NCBI GenBank assembly: GCA_000436915.1
Contig: HF994178.1
Coordinates: forward strand, 85,846 to 103,225
DNA from: Prevotella sp. CAG:1092
Lineage (GTDB): Bacteria; Bacteroidota; Bacteroidia; Bacteroidales; Bacteroidaceae
Direction of reading: 5' to 3'
Length of the DNA: 17,380 bases
Shown here: positions 1 to 7,695 of the stretch, one piece after another
Position numbering within the stretch: the stretch's first letter is position 1
How the letters are laid out: every line of letters starts with the position of its first letter
Notes under the pieces: generated by a model
What the model was told of the DNA's origin: nothing
Databases searched by the model: none
The model's input: the letters and a program-made list of their open reading frames with translations, nothing else
Program-made: the position numbers and the translations under genes

Positions 1-1351
1 CAGCTGCTGCTACCAATGGCGAAGCCAAGATGGTACGCGAACCTGGTCCCTGACGACCTTCAAAGTTACGGTTGCTAGTAGAAACGCTATACTTACCTGC
101 AGGAATCTTATCATCATTCATTGCCAAGCAAGCAGAACATCCAGGTTGGCGTATGGCGAAGCCTGCCTCTTCCAATACCTTGTCCAATCCTTCTTCTCTA
201 ATCTGCTTATCTACAAGCCATGATCCTGGCACAAGCCATGCTGTGATGTTATCAGCTTTCTTCTTACCCTTTACTATGCTTGCGAAAGCACGAAAATCTT
301 CAATTCTTCCATTTGTACATGCACCAAGGAATACATAATCAACCTTATGTCCTGCAAGTTTCTCGCCTGGCTTAAAGCCCATATAATCAAGACTCTTTAA
401 GAAGCTTGCCTTACCATTTTCATCGATTTTGTCGAGTGTAGGTACAGAGCCAGTTATGCCAATTCCCATACCAGGGTTTGTTCCGTATGTAATGCGAGGT
501 TCGATATCCGCACCATCAAAGTTCAGTTCCTTATCGAATACGGCATCATCGCCACTCTTCAAAGTCTTCCAATATTCTACGGCCTTATCCCAGTCAGCAC
601 CCTTAGGAGCATATTCTCTACCTTTGATATATTCGAATGTAGTTTCATCAGGAGCAACGAAACCGCCACGAGCACCCATCTCGATAGACAAGTTGCAAAG
701 TGTTAAGCGACCTTCCATCGACATGTCGCGAACCACCTGACCTGCATATTCTACGAAATATCCTGTAGCACCACTTGTGGTGAGTTTCGACATAAGATAT
801 AGTGCCACATCCTTTGCAGTAACACCTTTACCAAGTTTGCCATTTATATTGATTCTCATAGACTTAGGCTTCTGCTGCAAGATGCATTGGCTTGCCATTA
901 CCATCTCAACTTCCGAAGTTCCAATACCGAAAGCCACAGCACCCATAGCACCATGAGTAGAGGTGTGAGAGTCGCCACAAACAATTGTCATTCCTGGCAA
1001 CGACAATCCCTTTTCTGGTCCAACAACATGGATGATACCATTGTCCTTTGAGAACATCTTAAACTCGGTAAGACCAAACTCCTCGCAGTTTTTGTCCAAG
1101 GCGTCAAGTTGCTTCTTTGAAACAGGGTCTTCAACAGGCTTATCCTGATCGTGAGTTGGAGTGTTATGGTCTGGCATGCAATAAATCTTATCAGGACGGA
1201 AACATTTCAGTCCGCGTTGACGCATACCGTCAAAAGCCTGAGGTGACGTTACCTCATGGCAATAGAGTCTGTCGATGTAAAGTTGTGTGGGACCGTCGTC
1301 TACCATCTGTACTACGTGCTTATCCCAGATTTTGTCAAATAGTGTGTTCAT
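1..1351 (-). CDS. leuC: 3-isopropylmalate dehydratase large subunit (partial, 3' end off window)
   Basis: LeuC converts 2-isopropylmalate to 3-isopropylmalate in cytosolic leucine synthesis, using a [4Fe-4S] cluster together with LeuD. I translated the frame by hand from the ATG at 1351 (MNTLFDKIWDKH...) and found 450 intact codons. Recognisable blocks are MPDHNTPT, CGDSHTSTHGAMGAVAFGIGTSEVE, FLGACTNG with C345, and QPGCSACLAMN with C405 and C408. These three cysteines match the cluster ligands of the family. The reading stops in the SNRNFEGRQGPGSRT block, so only about 15-20 C-terminal residues and the stop lie outside the window. It starts 27 bp after the leuA stop, so it is co-transcribed with leuA and shares the attenuator upstream of leuA. 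leuD probably follows to the left, as inferred from family operons. No frameshift was seen. Confidence 0.96.
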   Translation of the reverse strand, partial: MNTLFDKIWDKHVVQMVDDGPTQLYIDRLYCHEVTSPQAFDGMRQRGLKCFRPDKIYCMPDHNTPTHDQDKPVEDPVSKKQLDALDKNCEEFGLTEFKMFSKDNGIIHVVGPEKGLSLPGMTIVCGDSHTSTHGAMGAVAFGIGTSEVEMVMASQCILQQKPKSMRININGKLGKGVTAKDVALYLMSKLTTSGATGYFVEYAGQVVRDMSMEGRLTLCNLSIEMGARGGFVAPDETTFEYIKGREYAPKGADWDKAVEYWKTLKSGDDAVFDKELNFDGADIEPRITYGTNPGMGIGITGSVPTLDKIDENGKASFLKSLDYMGFKPGEKLAGHKVDYVFLGACTNGRIEDFRAFASIVKGKKKADNITAWLVPGSWLVDKQIREEGLDKVLEEAGFAIRQPGCSACLAMNDDKIPAGKYSVSTSNRNFEGRQGPGSRTILASPLVAAA

Positions 1352-1378
1352 GCTTTTATTTCTTAAATCCTGATATCT

Positions 1379-2878
1379 TTATTTTCTAAATTTGTTAATA
1401 CAATCTATGTAAGCCTCTATCGAAGCTGTTACGATGTCGGTATTTGCTCCGAAGCCGTAGTATACGTTGCCATCGTATTCCACCTGCATGTGTACCTTAC
1501 CCACATCGTCAGAGCCCTTAGAGATAGCTTGAATAGTGAACTCCTTTAGTACCATATGCTTTTGGATAATCTTCTTAAGCGCCTTGATAGCAGCATCCAC
1601 AGGACCATTGCCAGAACTTGCCTCCTCAAACTTCTGACCGCTGATATCCAATCCTATGCTTGCTACACTCTTGCATCCCATACCTGTTGTAACCTGCAAG
1701 AAGTCGAGCTTCACGGCATGAGCTTCTGCCCTATCGGCACCTGCCAACATCAATACGTCATCGTCTGTAATTTCTTTCTTTTTATCTGCCAAGAGCAAGA
1801 ACTGCTTGTATATCTTGTCGAGTTTCTCTTCATCTTCGATATCGCATCCATTTACATGCAAACGATATTTCAAAGCTGCTCTACCCGAGCGTGCTGTCAA
1901 AACAATAGCGTTGTCGTCCAATCCCACATCCTTAGGATCCATAATTTCGTATGTCTGTACATTCTTCAATACGCCATCCTGATGGATGCCGCTTGAATGA
2001 GCGAAAGCATTTCTTCCTACAATTGCCTTATTTGGCTGTACAGGCATATTCATCAAGCTTGATACCATGCGAGAAGTAGGATAAATCTTCTGAGTATTGA
2101 TATTTGTGTCGATATCTATGTTTTTGTGACATCTCAATATCATAGCAATTTCTTCAAGCGATGTGTTGCCTGCTCGTTCACCGATACCGTTGATAGTTAC
2201 TTCTACCTGTCGAGCGCCATTCAACACACCTTGAAGAGTGTTGGCAGTAGCCATACCAAGGTCGTTATGGCAATGAGTAGATATAATGGCTTTATCGATG
2301 CCATCTACATGCTCCATCAAATATTTTATCTTTGCGCCATATTCGTCTGGCAAACAATATCCTGTGGTATCAGGAATATTCACTACTGTAGCTCCTGCCT
2401 TTATAACAGACTCTACCACACGAGCCAAATATTCGTTGTCTGTACGTCCTGCATCTTCGGCATAGAATTCTACATCCTCCACATATTTCTTGGCATAAGC
2501 AACAGCTCTTACTGCACGTTCAATAATTTCTTCTCGAGTGCTATTAAACTTATATTTGATATGACTATCACTAGTACCGATACCTGTATGAATACGCTTA
2601 TGCTTAGCATATTCCAAAGCTTGAGCGGCCACGTCGATATCCTTTTCTACCGCACGAGTTAGGGCGCAGATAGTAGGCCATGTTACAGCCTTTGAAATCT
2701 CAATCACAGAATTGAAGTCACCTGGCGAAGAAATAGGAAATCCTGCCTCTATCACGTCTACTCCCAACTGCTCCAATTGCTTTGCCACTTGAATTTTCTC
2801 TACGGTATTCAATTGGCAGCCTGGCACTTGTTCGCCGTCTCTCAGGGTGGTGTCGAAAATGAAAAGTCTGTCGCTCAT
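1379..2878 (-). CDS. leuA: 2-isopropylmalate synthase
   Basis: LeuA condenses acetyl-CoA with 2-oxoisovalerate, the first committed step of leucine synthesis, and is usually feedback-inhibited by leucine. The 499 residues match the normal length. The HMGL-like TIM barrel occupies about residues 5-270, with TTLRDGEQ (10-17), the metal-binding HCHND (202-206) and GIGERAGN (231-238). A linker region carries HSSGIHQDGVLK. The C-terminal part from about residue 370 is the LeuA allosteric dimer domain, with GMGCKSVAS and the SSGNGPVDAAIKAL block. The start MSDRLFIFDTTLRDGEQ places the first barrel strand as expected. It is the first structural gene of the leu operon. An attenuator with a leader peptide lies directly upstream (2961-3111), so expression probably responds to charged branched-chain tRNA. 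Similar enzymes (homocitrate or citramalate synthase) are less likely because of the full LeuA-type regulatory domain and the leuC neighbour. Confidence 0.96.
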   Translation of the reverse strand: MSDRLFIFDTTLRDGEQVPGCQLNTVEKIQVAKQLEQLGVDVIEAGFPISSPGDFNSVIEISKAVTWPTICALTRAVEKDIDVAAQALEYAKHKRIHTGIGTSDSHIKYKFNSTREEIIERAVRAVAYAKKYVEDVEFYAEDAGRTDNEYLARVVESVIKAGATVVNIPDTTGYCLPDEYGAKIKYLMEHVDGIDKAIISTHCHNDLGMATANTLQGVLNGARQVEVTINGIGERAGNTSLEEIAMILRCHKNIDIDTNINTQKIYPTSRMVSSLMNMPVQPNKAIVGRNAFAHSSGIHQDGVLKNVQTYEIMDPKDVGLDDNAIVLTARSGRAALKYRLHVNGCDIEDEEKLDKIYKQFLLLADKKKEITDDDVLMLAGADRAEAHAVKLDFLQVTTGMGCKSVASIGLDISGQKFEEASSGNGPVDAAIKALKKIIQKHMVLKEFTIQAISKGSDDVGKVHMQVEYDGNVYYGFGANTDIVTASIEAYIDCINKFRK

Positions 2879-2960
2879 GTCTTTTATGTTTTTTAAGTGG
2901 TTATTATTCTTTTATTGATTCCGTAATTCGAAAGTTTACGATATTCGAGTTTTAGAATAC

Positions 2961-3003
2961 GAAAAAAGCCTTTCTTACTCCGGTCGGAAGTAGAAAGGCT
3001 TTA
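2961..3003 (-). terminator. Attenuator terminator of the leu operon leader
   Basis: Read on the minus strand, AAAGCCTTTCT (3002-2992) pairs with AGAAAGGCTTT (2975-2965), 11 perfect base pairs. The intervening ACTTCCG and CGGAGTA arms extend the stem imperfectly. A run of T (2967-2962) follows. It lies between the leader peptide stop and leuA, so it would stop transcription before the structural genes. Its 5' arm (2992-2982) is also the partner of an antiterminator segment inside the leader peptide gene. Confidence 0.9.
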
Positions 3004-3068
3004 TTTTTCTGTATACTATCATACATACAAGCACACCTTATTACCTCCGACCATAGGAAATAGTCGAA
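2982..3068 (-). promoter_or_regulatory. leu attenuator: pause and antiterminator helices
   Basis: Three helices compete on the minus-strand RNA. Segment 1 (3068-3060, TTCGACTAT) pairs with segment 2 (3054-3046, ATGGTCGGA) over 9 bp including two G-U pairs, with a 5-nt loop. Segment 2 can instead use GGTCGGAGGTA (3052-3042) to pair with segment 3, TACTTCCGACC (2992-2982), over 11 bp with one G-U pair. Segment 3 is the 5' arm of the terminator. A ribosome stalled on the Leu/Ile codons would cover segment 1, free segment 2 and allow antitermination. A ribosome reaching the stop codon would cover segment 2 and allow termination. The pairing is seen in the sequence; the mechanism is inferred from the trp/his/leu attenuation model. 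Confidence 0.82.
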
Positions 3069-3111
3069 TTCGAATAATAAGGGCGATTAGATTGTATGTA
3101 ATTGCTTTCAT
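3019..3111 (-). CDS. leuL: leu operon leader peptide (30 aa)
   Basis: A short frame from ATG (3111-3109) to TGA (3021-3019) reads MKAITYNLIALIIRIRLF, then PMVGGNKVCLYV. It holds 4 Leu, 5 Ile and 3 Val codons, 12 of 30 residues. Seven of the ten residues 8-17 (LIALIIRIRL) are branched-chain. It lies about 75 nt downstream of the predicted transcription start and ends just before the attenuator terminator. The peptide probably has no function as a product; its translation would sense charged tRNA. The symbol is used by analogy with enterobacterial leuL, with no homology implied. The Ile and Val content suggests sensing of all branched-chain amino acids rather than Leu alone. Confidence 0.82.
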   Translation of the reverse strand: MKAITYNLIALIIRIRLFPMVGGNKVCLYV

Positions 3112-3194
3112 ATAGTTGTTGTTTTTATATTTCTTCTTACCAATTATAACCTAAACCGTATAGATTTGATTAAATTGTTATTGTTTAATGAGCG

Positions 3195-3226
3195 CAAAGT
3201 TATACATTATAGTTTAAACCTGCAAA
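3195..3226 (-). promoter_or_regulatory. Bacteroidetes-type promoter of the leu operon
   Basis: On the minus strand TTTG (3226-3223) is followed after 20 nt by TAACTTTG (3202-3195), an exact match to the Bacteroidetes sigma-ABfr pattern TTTG-N19/21-TAnnTTTG. Transcription should begin near 3186-3190, giving a leader of roughly 310 nt before leuA. That leaves room for the leader peptide and attenuator. The promoter lies downstream of the dnaB terminator, so the leu operon has its own promoter. Confidence 0.82.
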
Positions 3227-3276
3227 TATTTTGCTATATTTTTATCTATATCACTCACATTTTATCTCTATTATAC

Positions 3277-3316
3277 GCAAAAACACGACATTTAATCATA
3301 TAAATGCCGTGTTTCT
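3277..3316 (-). terminator. Intrinsic terminator of dnaB
   Basis: On the minus strand AAACACGGCATTTA (3314-3301) pairs with TAAATGTCGTGTTT (3294-3281), 14 bp with one G-U pair and a 6-nt loop. TTTTT (3283-3279) overlaps and follows the stem. It begins about 35 bp after the dnaB stop and separates dnaB from the leu promoter. Confidence 0.85.
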
Positions 3317-3348
3317 ATCATTTTATTCGTGATACATAGATATGTTTA

Positions 3349-4872
3349 TCAGAATGCCAAACCTTCTATAGGTGGAGCACCAGCTCCAAAAGGATCGTCT
3401 TCATTCATCTTGCTACCAAGAATTTCGCCTCCACCCATATCTGGCATATCGGTAGTCATAGCGGCTTGTCCTTCCTCAGGATTGGCAAATCTTGTATATT
3501 TACCGATAAATGTCAGTAGCACATCGCCTGTTGCACCCTTACGATGCTTTGCAATGATAATCTGTGCCATACCATGCAGGTCGTTTCCCTTTTCATCTTG
3601 GAAAATGTGATAGTATTCTGGGCGATGCACAAACATAATCATATCGGCATCCTGCTCAATGGCTCCCGATTCACGGAGGTCACTCATCTGCGGACGTTTA
3701 CCTTCCAATCCCTCACGGCCTTCAACTGTACGGTTCAACTGAGATAGAGCTATGATAGGAATATTCAGCTCTTTAGCCAATCCCTTGAGCGAACGAGATA
3801 TCGTAGACACCTCTTCTTGTCGGCTGTTAAACTTCATACCCGTAGCATTCATCAGCTGCAAATAGTCGATCATTATTATCTGTACCTTTTTCTCCTTAAC
3901 AAGTCGTCGAGCCTTTGTTCGCAACTCGAATACCGACAAGCCTGGTGTATCGTCTATATATAATGGTGCACCAGTCATCCTTCTAAGGTTCTTGTCGAGT
4001 CGTGACCATTCGTCGTTGCTAAGTTGACCATTCAAAATTTTCTTACCTTCCACCTCGCACACATTGGAAATCAAACGATTCACCAACTGTACGTTGCTCA
4101 TTTCAAGCGAGAAGAATGCTACAGGAATCTTTTGTTCAATAGCAATATTCTTGGCTAACGACAAGGCAAAAGCTGTTTTACCCATGGCAGGACGTCCAGC
4201 AAGAATAACCAAGTCGGAAGGTTGCCAACCGCTAGTCATATCATCCAACTTGTTGTAGCCTGTAGGAATACCTGTCAAACCATCCGAATTAGCTGAAGCC
4301 TTTTTCAATACCTCCATGGCCTGACTAATCACAGGGTCAATCTGTGTATAGTCTTGCTTCATATTGCGTTGTGATATCTCGAATAGCTTACCTTGAGCCT
4401 CTTGCATCAACTCCTCTACGTCAACCGTAGGGTCGAAGGCTTCGGTTTCAATCTTGCTTGAAAACGAGATAAGCTGTCGTGCCAAATATTTCTGCTGTAA
4501 TATCTTTGCATGATATTCGATATGAGCCGAAGAAGCAACAAGCGAACTAAGCTCGATGACATAAGGACTTCCTCCTACTTCCTCAAGAGTTCCTTCTCGT
4601 GCTAGTTCCTCCGTTACTGTCATGATATCCACAGGGTTCTCGTTCATATTCAACACCCTTATGGCATTGTATATCTTTTGATGACGAGGCTCGTAGAAAG
4701 TTTCAGGCACCAACATCTCGCTGACGATAGAAAAAGCATCTTTATCTATCATCAACGCTCCCAATACCACCTTCTCCAAGTCTATAGCTTGTGGCTGTAA
4801 GTGACCGTAGGTATTGTCTATCACGGGCGAACTCTTCTTTCTGCCATAACTGGCTCTACTATTTTCTGCCAT
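3349..4872 (-). CDS. dnaB: Replicative DNA helicase
   Basis: DnaB is the hexameric helicase that unwinds DNA at the replication fork. The 507-residue product has the N-terminal DnaB domain (about 25-130), a linker, and the RecA-like ATPase domain (about 195-465). Visible motifs are Walker A GRPAMGKT (226-233), SLEMS with catalytic Glu257 (255-259), Walker B IIMIDYLQL with Asp336, SQLNR (377-381) and SDLRESGAIEQDAD (397-410) with its arginine finger region. The C-terminal tail is Gly/Met/Asp-rich and low in conservation (about 470-507). No intein is present. The start MAENSRASYGRKK gives a typical basic, flexible N-terminus. It stands alone, divergent from ispE, with its own terminator at 3277-3316. 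Confidence 0.97.
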   Translation of the reverse strand: MAENSRASYGRKKSSPVIDNTYGHLQPQAIDLEKVVLGALMIDKDAFSIVSEMLVPETFYEPRHQKIYNAIRVLNMNENPVDIMTVTEELAREGTLEEVGGSPYVIELSSLVASSAHIEYHAKILQQKYLARQLISFSSKIETEAFDPTVDVEELMQEAQGKLFEISQRNMKQDYTQIDPVISQAMEVLKKASANSDGLTGIPTGYNKLDDMTSGWQPSDLVILAGRPAMGKTAFALSLAKNIAIEQKIPVAFFSLEMSNVQLVNRLISNVCEVEGKKILNGQLSNDEWSRLDKNLRRMTGAPLYIDDTPGLSVFELRTKARRLVKEKKVQIIMIDYLQLMNATGMKFNSRQEEVSTISRSLKGLAKELNIPIIALSQLNRTVEGREGLEGKRPQMSDLRESGAIEQDADMIMFVHRPEYYHIFQDEKGNDLHGMAQIIIAKHRKGATGDVLLTFIGKYTRFANPEEGQAAMTTDMPDMGGGEILGSKMNEDDPFGAGAPPIEGLAF

Positions 4873-4923
4873 TTAATCTCTCTATATATAATAAGGTGTA
4901 CATCCTATGTGTTGATATTAGTG

Positions 4924-4931
4924 CAAAATTA
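4924..4931 (-). promoter_or_regulatory. -7 element of the dnaB promoter
   Basis: On the minus strand TAATTTTG (4931-4924) matches TAnnTTTG, 51 bp upstream of the dnaB start codon. No good TTTG -33 element is seen at the right distance, so the promoter is weaker by sequence than its divergent neighbour. It lies back to back with the ispE promoter, with 20 bp between the elements. Confidence 0.55.
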
Positions 4932-4951
4932 CAAAAAATATCTATTAATCA

Positions 4952-4982
4952 TTTGTCGTCACATGATTTTTTGCTATTTTTG
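4952..4982 (+). promoter_or_regulatory. Promoter of ispE-nudix
   Basis: TTTG (4952-4955) is followed after 19 nt by TATTTTTG (4975-4982), an exact match to the Bacteroidetes promoter consensus. Transcription should begin near 4988-4992, about 25 nt before the ispE start codon at 5014. Confidence 0.75.
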
Positions 4983-5013
4983 CATTATCATAAATTAAAA
5001 AACTACCTGCGAT

Positions 5014-5853
5014 ATGATAAATTTCCCATGCGCCAAGATAAACCTTGGACTTAACATTACATCCCGACGTGAGGATGGCTACCATAATCTTGAAACGGTA
5101 TTCTATCCTATTCCTATCACAGACGCACTAGAGATAAAACTCATGAGTGATAAATTCCCATACCCTACAGGCTGCGACCTTAAGGTGTCTGGAAATGCAG
5201 TGGAATGCAATGAGGCCGACAACTTGGTAGTAAAGGCATATAATATATTGGCTGCCGACTTCAATATTCCACGCATACATGCCCACCTCTTTAAGCGTAT
5301 ACCTTCGCAAGCCGGAATGGGTGGCGGAAGTAGCGATGCTGCTTATATGATTCGATTGCTCGACGAGAGATTCCGCCTTAACATCGGCAATGCAGAGATG
5401 GAACGATATGCTGCTCGCTTGGGTGCCGACTGCGCATTCTTTATAACCGCAGAACCTTCTTTTGCTTCTGGTATTGGCAATGTTCTTGAACCTGTAGAAG
5501 GTCCACAACAAGCTCTTGAGGGATGTTATATCGTTGTGGTAAAGCCTGATGTAGCCGTTTCTACTCGCGATGCATACTCAAAGATTACACCTCGCCAACC
5601 ACAGAAATGTTGCCGCGATATAGTACGCCAATCTATCGAAACATGGCGCAACGAACTTGTCAACGATTTCGAACAACCAGTCTTCGCTCTCTATCCACAG
5701 CTTGCAGAAATAAAAGAAAAACTTTATTCTCTTGGAGCCGTATTTGCTTTGATGAGTGGAAGTGGTAGCGCCCTATTCGGAATATTCCGTCATAACCCAG
5801 AAGGCATTGATGCAGCATTCCCTGATTGTGCAACATTCATAGAGAGACTATAG
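5014..5853 (+). CDS. ispE: 4-(cytidine 5'-diphospho)-2-C-methyl-D-erythritol kinase
   Basis: IspE phosphorylates CDP-methylerythritol with ATP in the MEP (non-mevalonate) route to isopentenyl diphosphate. The 279 residues fit the GHMP kinase family. AKINLGLNI (7-15) contains the catalytic Lys8. The ATP-binding loop PSQAGMGGGSSDAA lies at 97-110. LGADCAFFI contains the catalytic Asp139. LMSGSGSALFGIF near residue 250 is the third GHMP motif. The start MINFPCAKINLGL is the only one that puts the first motif at the usual place. The promoter lies 30-60 bp upstream. The Nudix gene starts 2 bp after the stop codon, so the two form an operon. It is divergent from dnaB. Confidence 0.96.
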   Translation: MINFPCAKINLGLNITSRREDGYHNLETVFYPIPITDALEIKLMSDKFPYPTGCDLKVSGNAVECNEADNLVVKAYNILAADFNIPRIHAHLFKRIPSQAGMGGGSSDAAYMIRLLDERFRLNIGNAEMERYAARLGADCAFFITAEPSFASGIGNVLEPVEGPQQALEGCYIVVVKPDVAVSTRDAYSKITPRQPQKCCRDIVRQSIETWRNELVNDFEQPVFALYPQLAEIKEKLYSLGAVFALMSGSGSALFGIFRHNPEGIDAAFPDCATFIERL

Positions 5854-5855
5854 TC

Positions 5856-6377
5856 ATGGCAGATAATTCAAAAGAACTGTTTCCTGTTGTCGATACCGAG
5901 GGTAAAGTTCTCGGCTCTATCACTCGTGGCCAAGCCCATGGTGGTAGTATGGTATTGCATCCAGTGGTTCATCTACATCTATTCAATTCTGCAGGTGATC
6001 TGTATCTTCAGCAACGTCCATTATGGAAAGATATCCAGCCTGGCAAATGGGATACTGCTTGCGGAGGACATGTTGACTATGGCGAAGATATACCATCAGC
6101 CCTGCGTCGCGAAGTAAGGGAAGAACTTGGTATTACCGACTTCAAGCCTCGCTTCCTTGGTCGCTACGTCTTTGAGAGTAGTCGCGAGCGGGAACTAGTT
6201 CACGTGCATACTACAACCTACGACCTTCCTGTCTGTCCTTCAGATAGCGAACTTGCATGTGGTCGCTTTTGGAGTCGTGAAGAGATTTTATCAAATATCG
6301 GACGCAACATCTTCACCCCAAATTTTGAAAGTGAATATCAACGTTTCTTTCTTGACTCTTCTAACGCATCGCTTTAA
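5856..6377 (+). CDS. Nudix hydrolase, IDI/YfcD-like
   Basis: The 173-residue product has a perfect Nudix box, GHVDYGEDIPSALRREVREE plus LGI (about residues 71-93), matching GX5EX7REUXEEXGU. The glutamates bind Mg2+ for hydrolysis of a diphosphate linked to another group. The sequence before the box (VVDTEGKVLGSITRG, then HLFNSAGDLYLQQRPLWKDI and PGKWDTACGGHV) resembles the YfcD group, close to type I isopentenyl-diphosphate isomerases. I chose ATG 5856, 2 bp after the ispE stop, because it starts the conserved part. An upstream in-frame ATG at 5826 would overlap ispE by 28 bp and add ten residues of unlikely sequence. The link to ispE suggests a role near isoprenoid diphosphates, but the substrate cannot be read from the sequence and many such proteins are general nucleotide hydrolases. 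Confidence 0.88.
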   Translation: MADNSKELFPVVDTEGKVLGSITRGQAHGGSMVLHPVVHLHLFNSAGDLYLQQRPLWKDIQPGKWDTACGGHVDYGEDIPSALRREVREELGITDFKPRFLGRYVFESSRERELVHVHTTTYDLPVCPSDSELACGRFWSREEILSNIGRNIFTPNFESEYQRFFLDSSNASL

Positions 6378-6414
6378 TATGAATTAGAGTTATTGGAAAT
6401 TTATACAAATAAAA

Positions 6415-6470
6415 GCGCCTTGCAAAGACGAAAGCATTAAAAAATATAGTGCATTTCGCTTGCAAGGCGC
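6415..6470 (-). terminator. Hairpin terminator of the fucO-like gene (may also serve nudix)
   Basis: GCGCCTTGCAA (6415-6425) and TTGCAAGGCGC (6460-6470) form an 11-bp perfect outer stem. The inner sequence also pairs in part (CGAAAGCA with TGCATTTCG). On the minus strand the stem is followed by TTTTATTT, which fits termination of the gene ending at 6497. On the plus strand only a weak A/T-rich tail follows, so it is a poorer terminator for the Nudix transcript. It lies between the two convergent genes. Confidence 0.8.
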
Positions 6471-6496
6471 CTATATATTATAATGTAATCATGTGA

Positions 6497-7651
6497 TTAC
6501 AAAATCTGCTTGTAAAGAGCAACAATATCGTCGCGAGTAACTTCACGTGGGTTACCAGGAGTACATACGTCTACAATTGCCTGATCAGCCAAAGCGTCGA
6601 TATCCTTTGCTGTTATACCCAATTCTGAAAGATGAGTAGGAATACCAACCAAGCGGCTGAGGTTATCGATTTCTGTGCATGCAGCATCAGCAGCTTCCTG
6701 CTGTGTCATACCATCTTTGTATACGCCCAAAGCCTTAGCTATGTCTACATACTTAGGCAAAGCTGCAGGAGCATTAAACTTCATTACTGTAGGCAACAAC
6801 ATAGCGCAAGCTACACCATGAGGAATATCGTGGAGAGCACTCAAAGGATGAGCCATACCATGGTCTACACCCAAACCAACATTCGAGAATGCCATACCTG
6901 CAACATACTGAGCCACAGCCATACCATCACGACCTACAGGGTTTGTAGGTTCGTTAACTGCAATAGGCAAATATTTATGAATCATTTCGATAGCCTTGAT
7001 TTCAAACATATCGCTAAGTTCCCAAGCACCCTTGGTGATGAGTCCTTCGATAGCATGAGTCATGGCATCCATACCTGTAGCGGCAGTAAGACTCTTAGGA
7101 AGAGAATACATAAGTTCAGCATCGATAATGGCAACGGCAGGAATGTCGTTAGGATCTACGCAAACCATTTTCTTCTGCTTTTCTTCGTCGATAATCACGT
7201 AGTTGATAGTTGTTTCGGCAGCAGTACCTGCAGTTGTAGGAAGAGCAATTATAGGCACAGTCTTCTTCTTTGTGTCAGCAACACCCTCGAGTGAGATGAC
7301 GTCAGAGAATTCAGGGTTGTTGCAGATGATACCAATACCCTTGGCAGTATCCATAGACGAACCACCGCCGATAGCGATGATGAAGTCAGCTTCAGCTTTC
7401 TTGCAAGCCTCTACACCCATCTTCACATTTGTAACTGTTGGGTTTGGCTTTACTTCATCGTAGATTTCATAAGGAATGGCAGCCTCGTCCAATACATCGA
7501 GCACCATCTTAGCAACGCCAAATTTCATCAATCCTTTGTCTGTTACTACTAGGGCCTTCTTATAGCCAAGTCTTGCTACTACTCCTGGCAACTCTTTACG
7601 AGCGCCTGGTCCGAAATAAGATACTTCATTCAGAATAAATCTGTTTACCAT
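6497..7651 (-). CDS. fucO: Iron-containing alcohol dehydrogenase, lactaldehyde reductase-like
   Basis: This is a group III alcohol dehydrogenase of 384 residues, the same length class as E. coli FucO, which interconverts lactaldehyde and 1,2-propanediol with NAD(H). The N-terminal nucleotide-binding domain has IIAIGGGSSMDTAKG (91-105) and PTTAGTAAET (138-147). The C-terminal metal domain has ATGMDAMTHAIEG with Asp195 and His199, and DHGMAHPLSALHDIPHG with His264 and His278. These are the expected four iron ligands with the correct spacing. No fucose or rhamnose genes are in the window, so the physiological substrate is unclear; butanol or 1,3-propanediol dehydrogenases share the fold. It lies 44 bp after the TPR gene with no obvious promoter between, so it may be the third gene of that transcript. 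A hairpin terminator follows at 6415-6470. Confidence 0.88.
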   Translation of the reverse strand: MVNRFILNEVSYFGPGARKELPGVVARLGYKKALVVTDKGLMKFGVAKMVLDVLDEAAIPYEIYDEVKPNPTVTNVKMGVEACKKAEADFIIAIGGGSSMDTAKGIGIICNNPEFSDVISLEGVADTKKKTVPIIALPTTAGTAAETTINYVIIDEEKQKKMVCVDPNDIPAVAIIDAELMYSLPKSLTAATGMDAMTHAIEGLITKGAWELSDMFEIKAIEMIHKYLPIAVNEPTNPVGRDGMAVAQYVAGMAFSNVGLGVDHGMAHPLSALHDIPHGVACAMLLPTVMKFNAPAALPKYVDIAKALGVYKDGMTQQEAADAACTEIDNLSRLVGIPTHLSELGITAKDIDALADQAIVDVCTPGNPREVTRDDIVALYKQIL

Positions 7652-7695
7652 AATAATTTAGTTTTAGTTATTTAGTTAATAATATTGGGGTTTCT

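Noticed and set aside
2126..2662. 178-codon open frame on the plus strand opposite leuA
   Set aside because: It is antisense to the conserved LeuA barrel. The composition is Cys/Ser/Phe-rich and it has no promoter or motif.
5128..5511. 127-codon minus-strand frame opposite ispE
   Set aside because: It runs antisense over the GHMP kinase motifs and has no recognisable domain, so it is a shadow.
5826..5855. Earlier ATG for the Nudix gene
   Set aside because: It overlaps the ispE end by 28 bp and adds MCNIHRETIV, which does not look like the family N-terminus. ATG 5856 fits better.
6632..7294. 220-codon open frame on the plus strand inside the fucO-like gene
   Set aside because: It is antisense to a clear dehydrogenase gene with all metal ligands. 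Its translation is rich in Ser, His and Cys with no known motif, as expected from a shadow frame.
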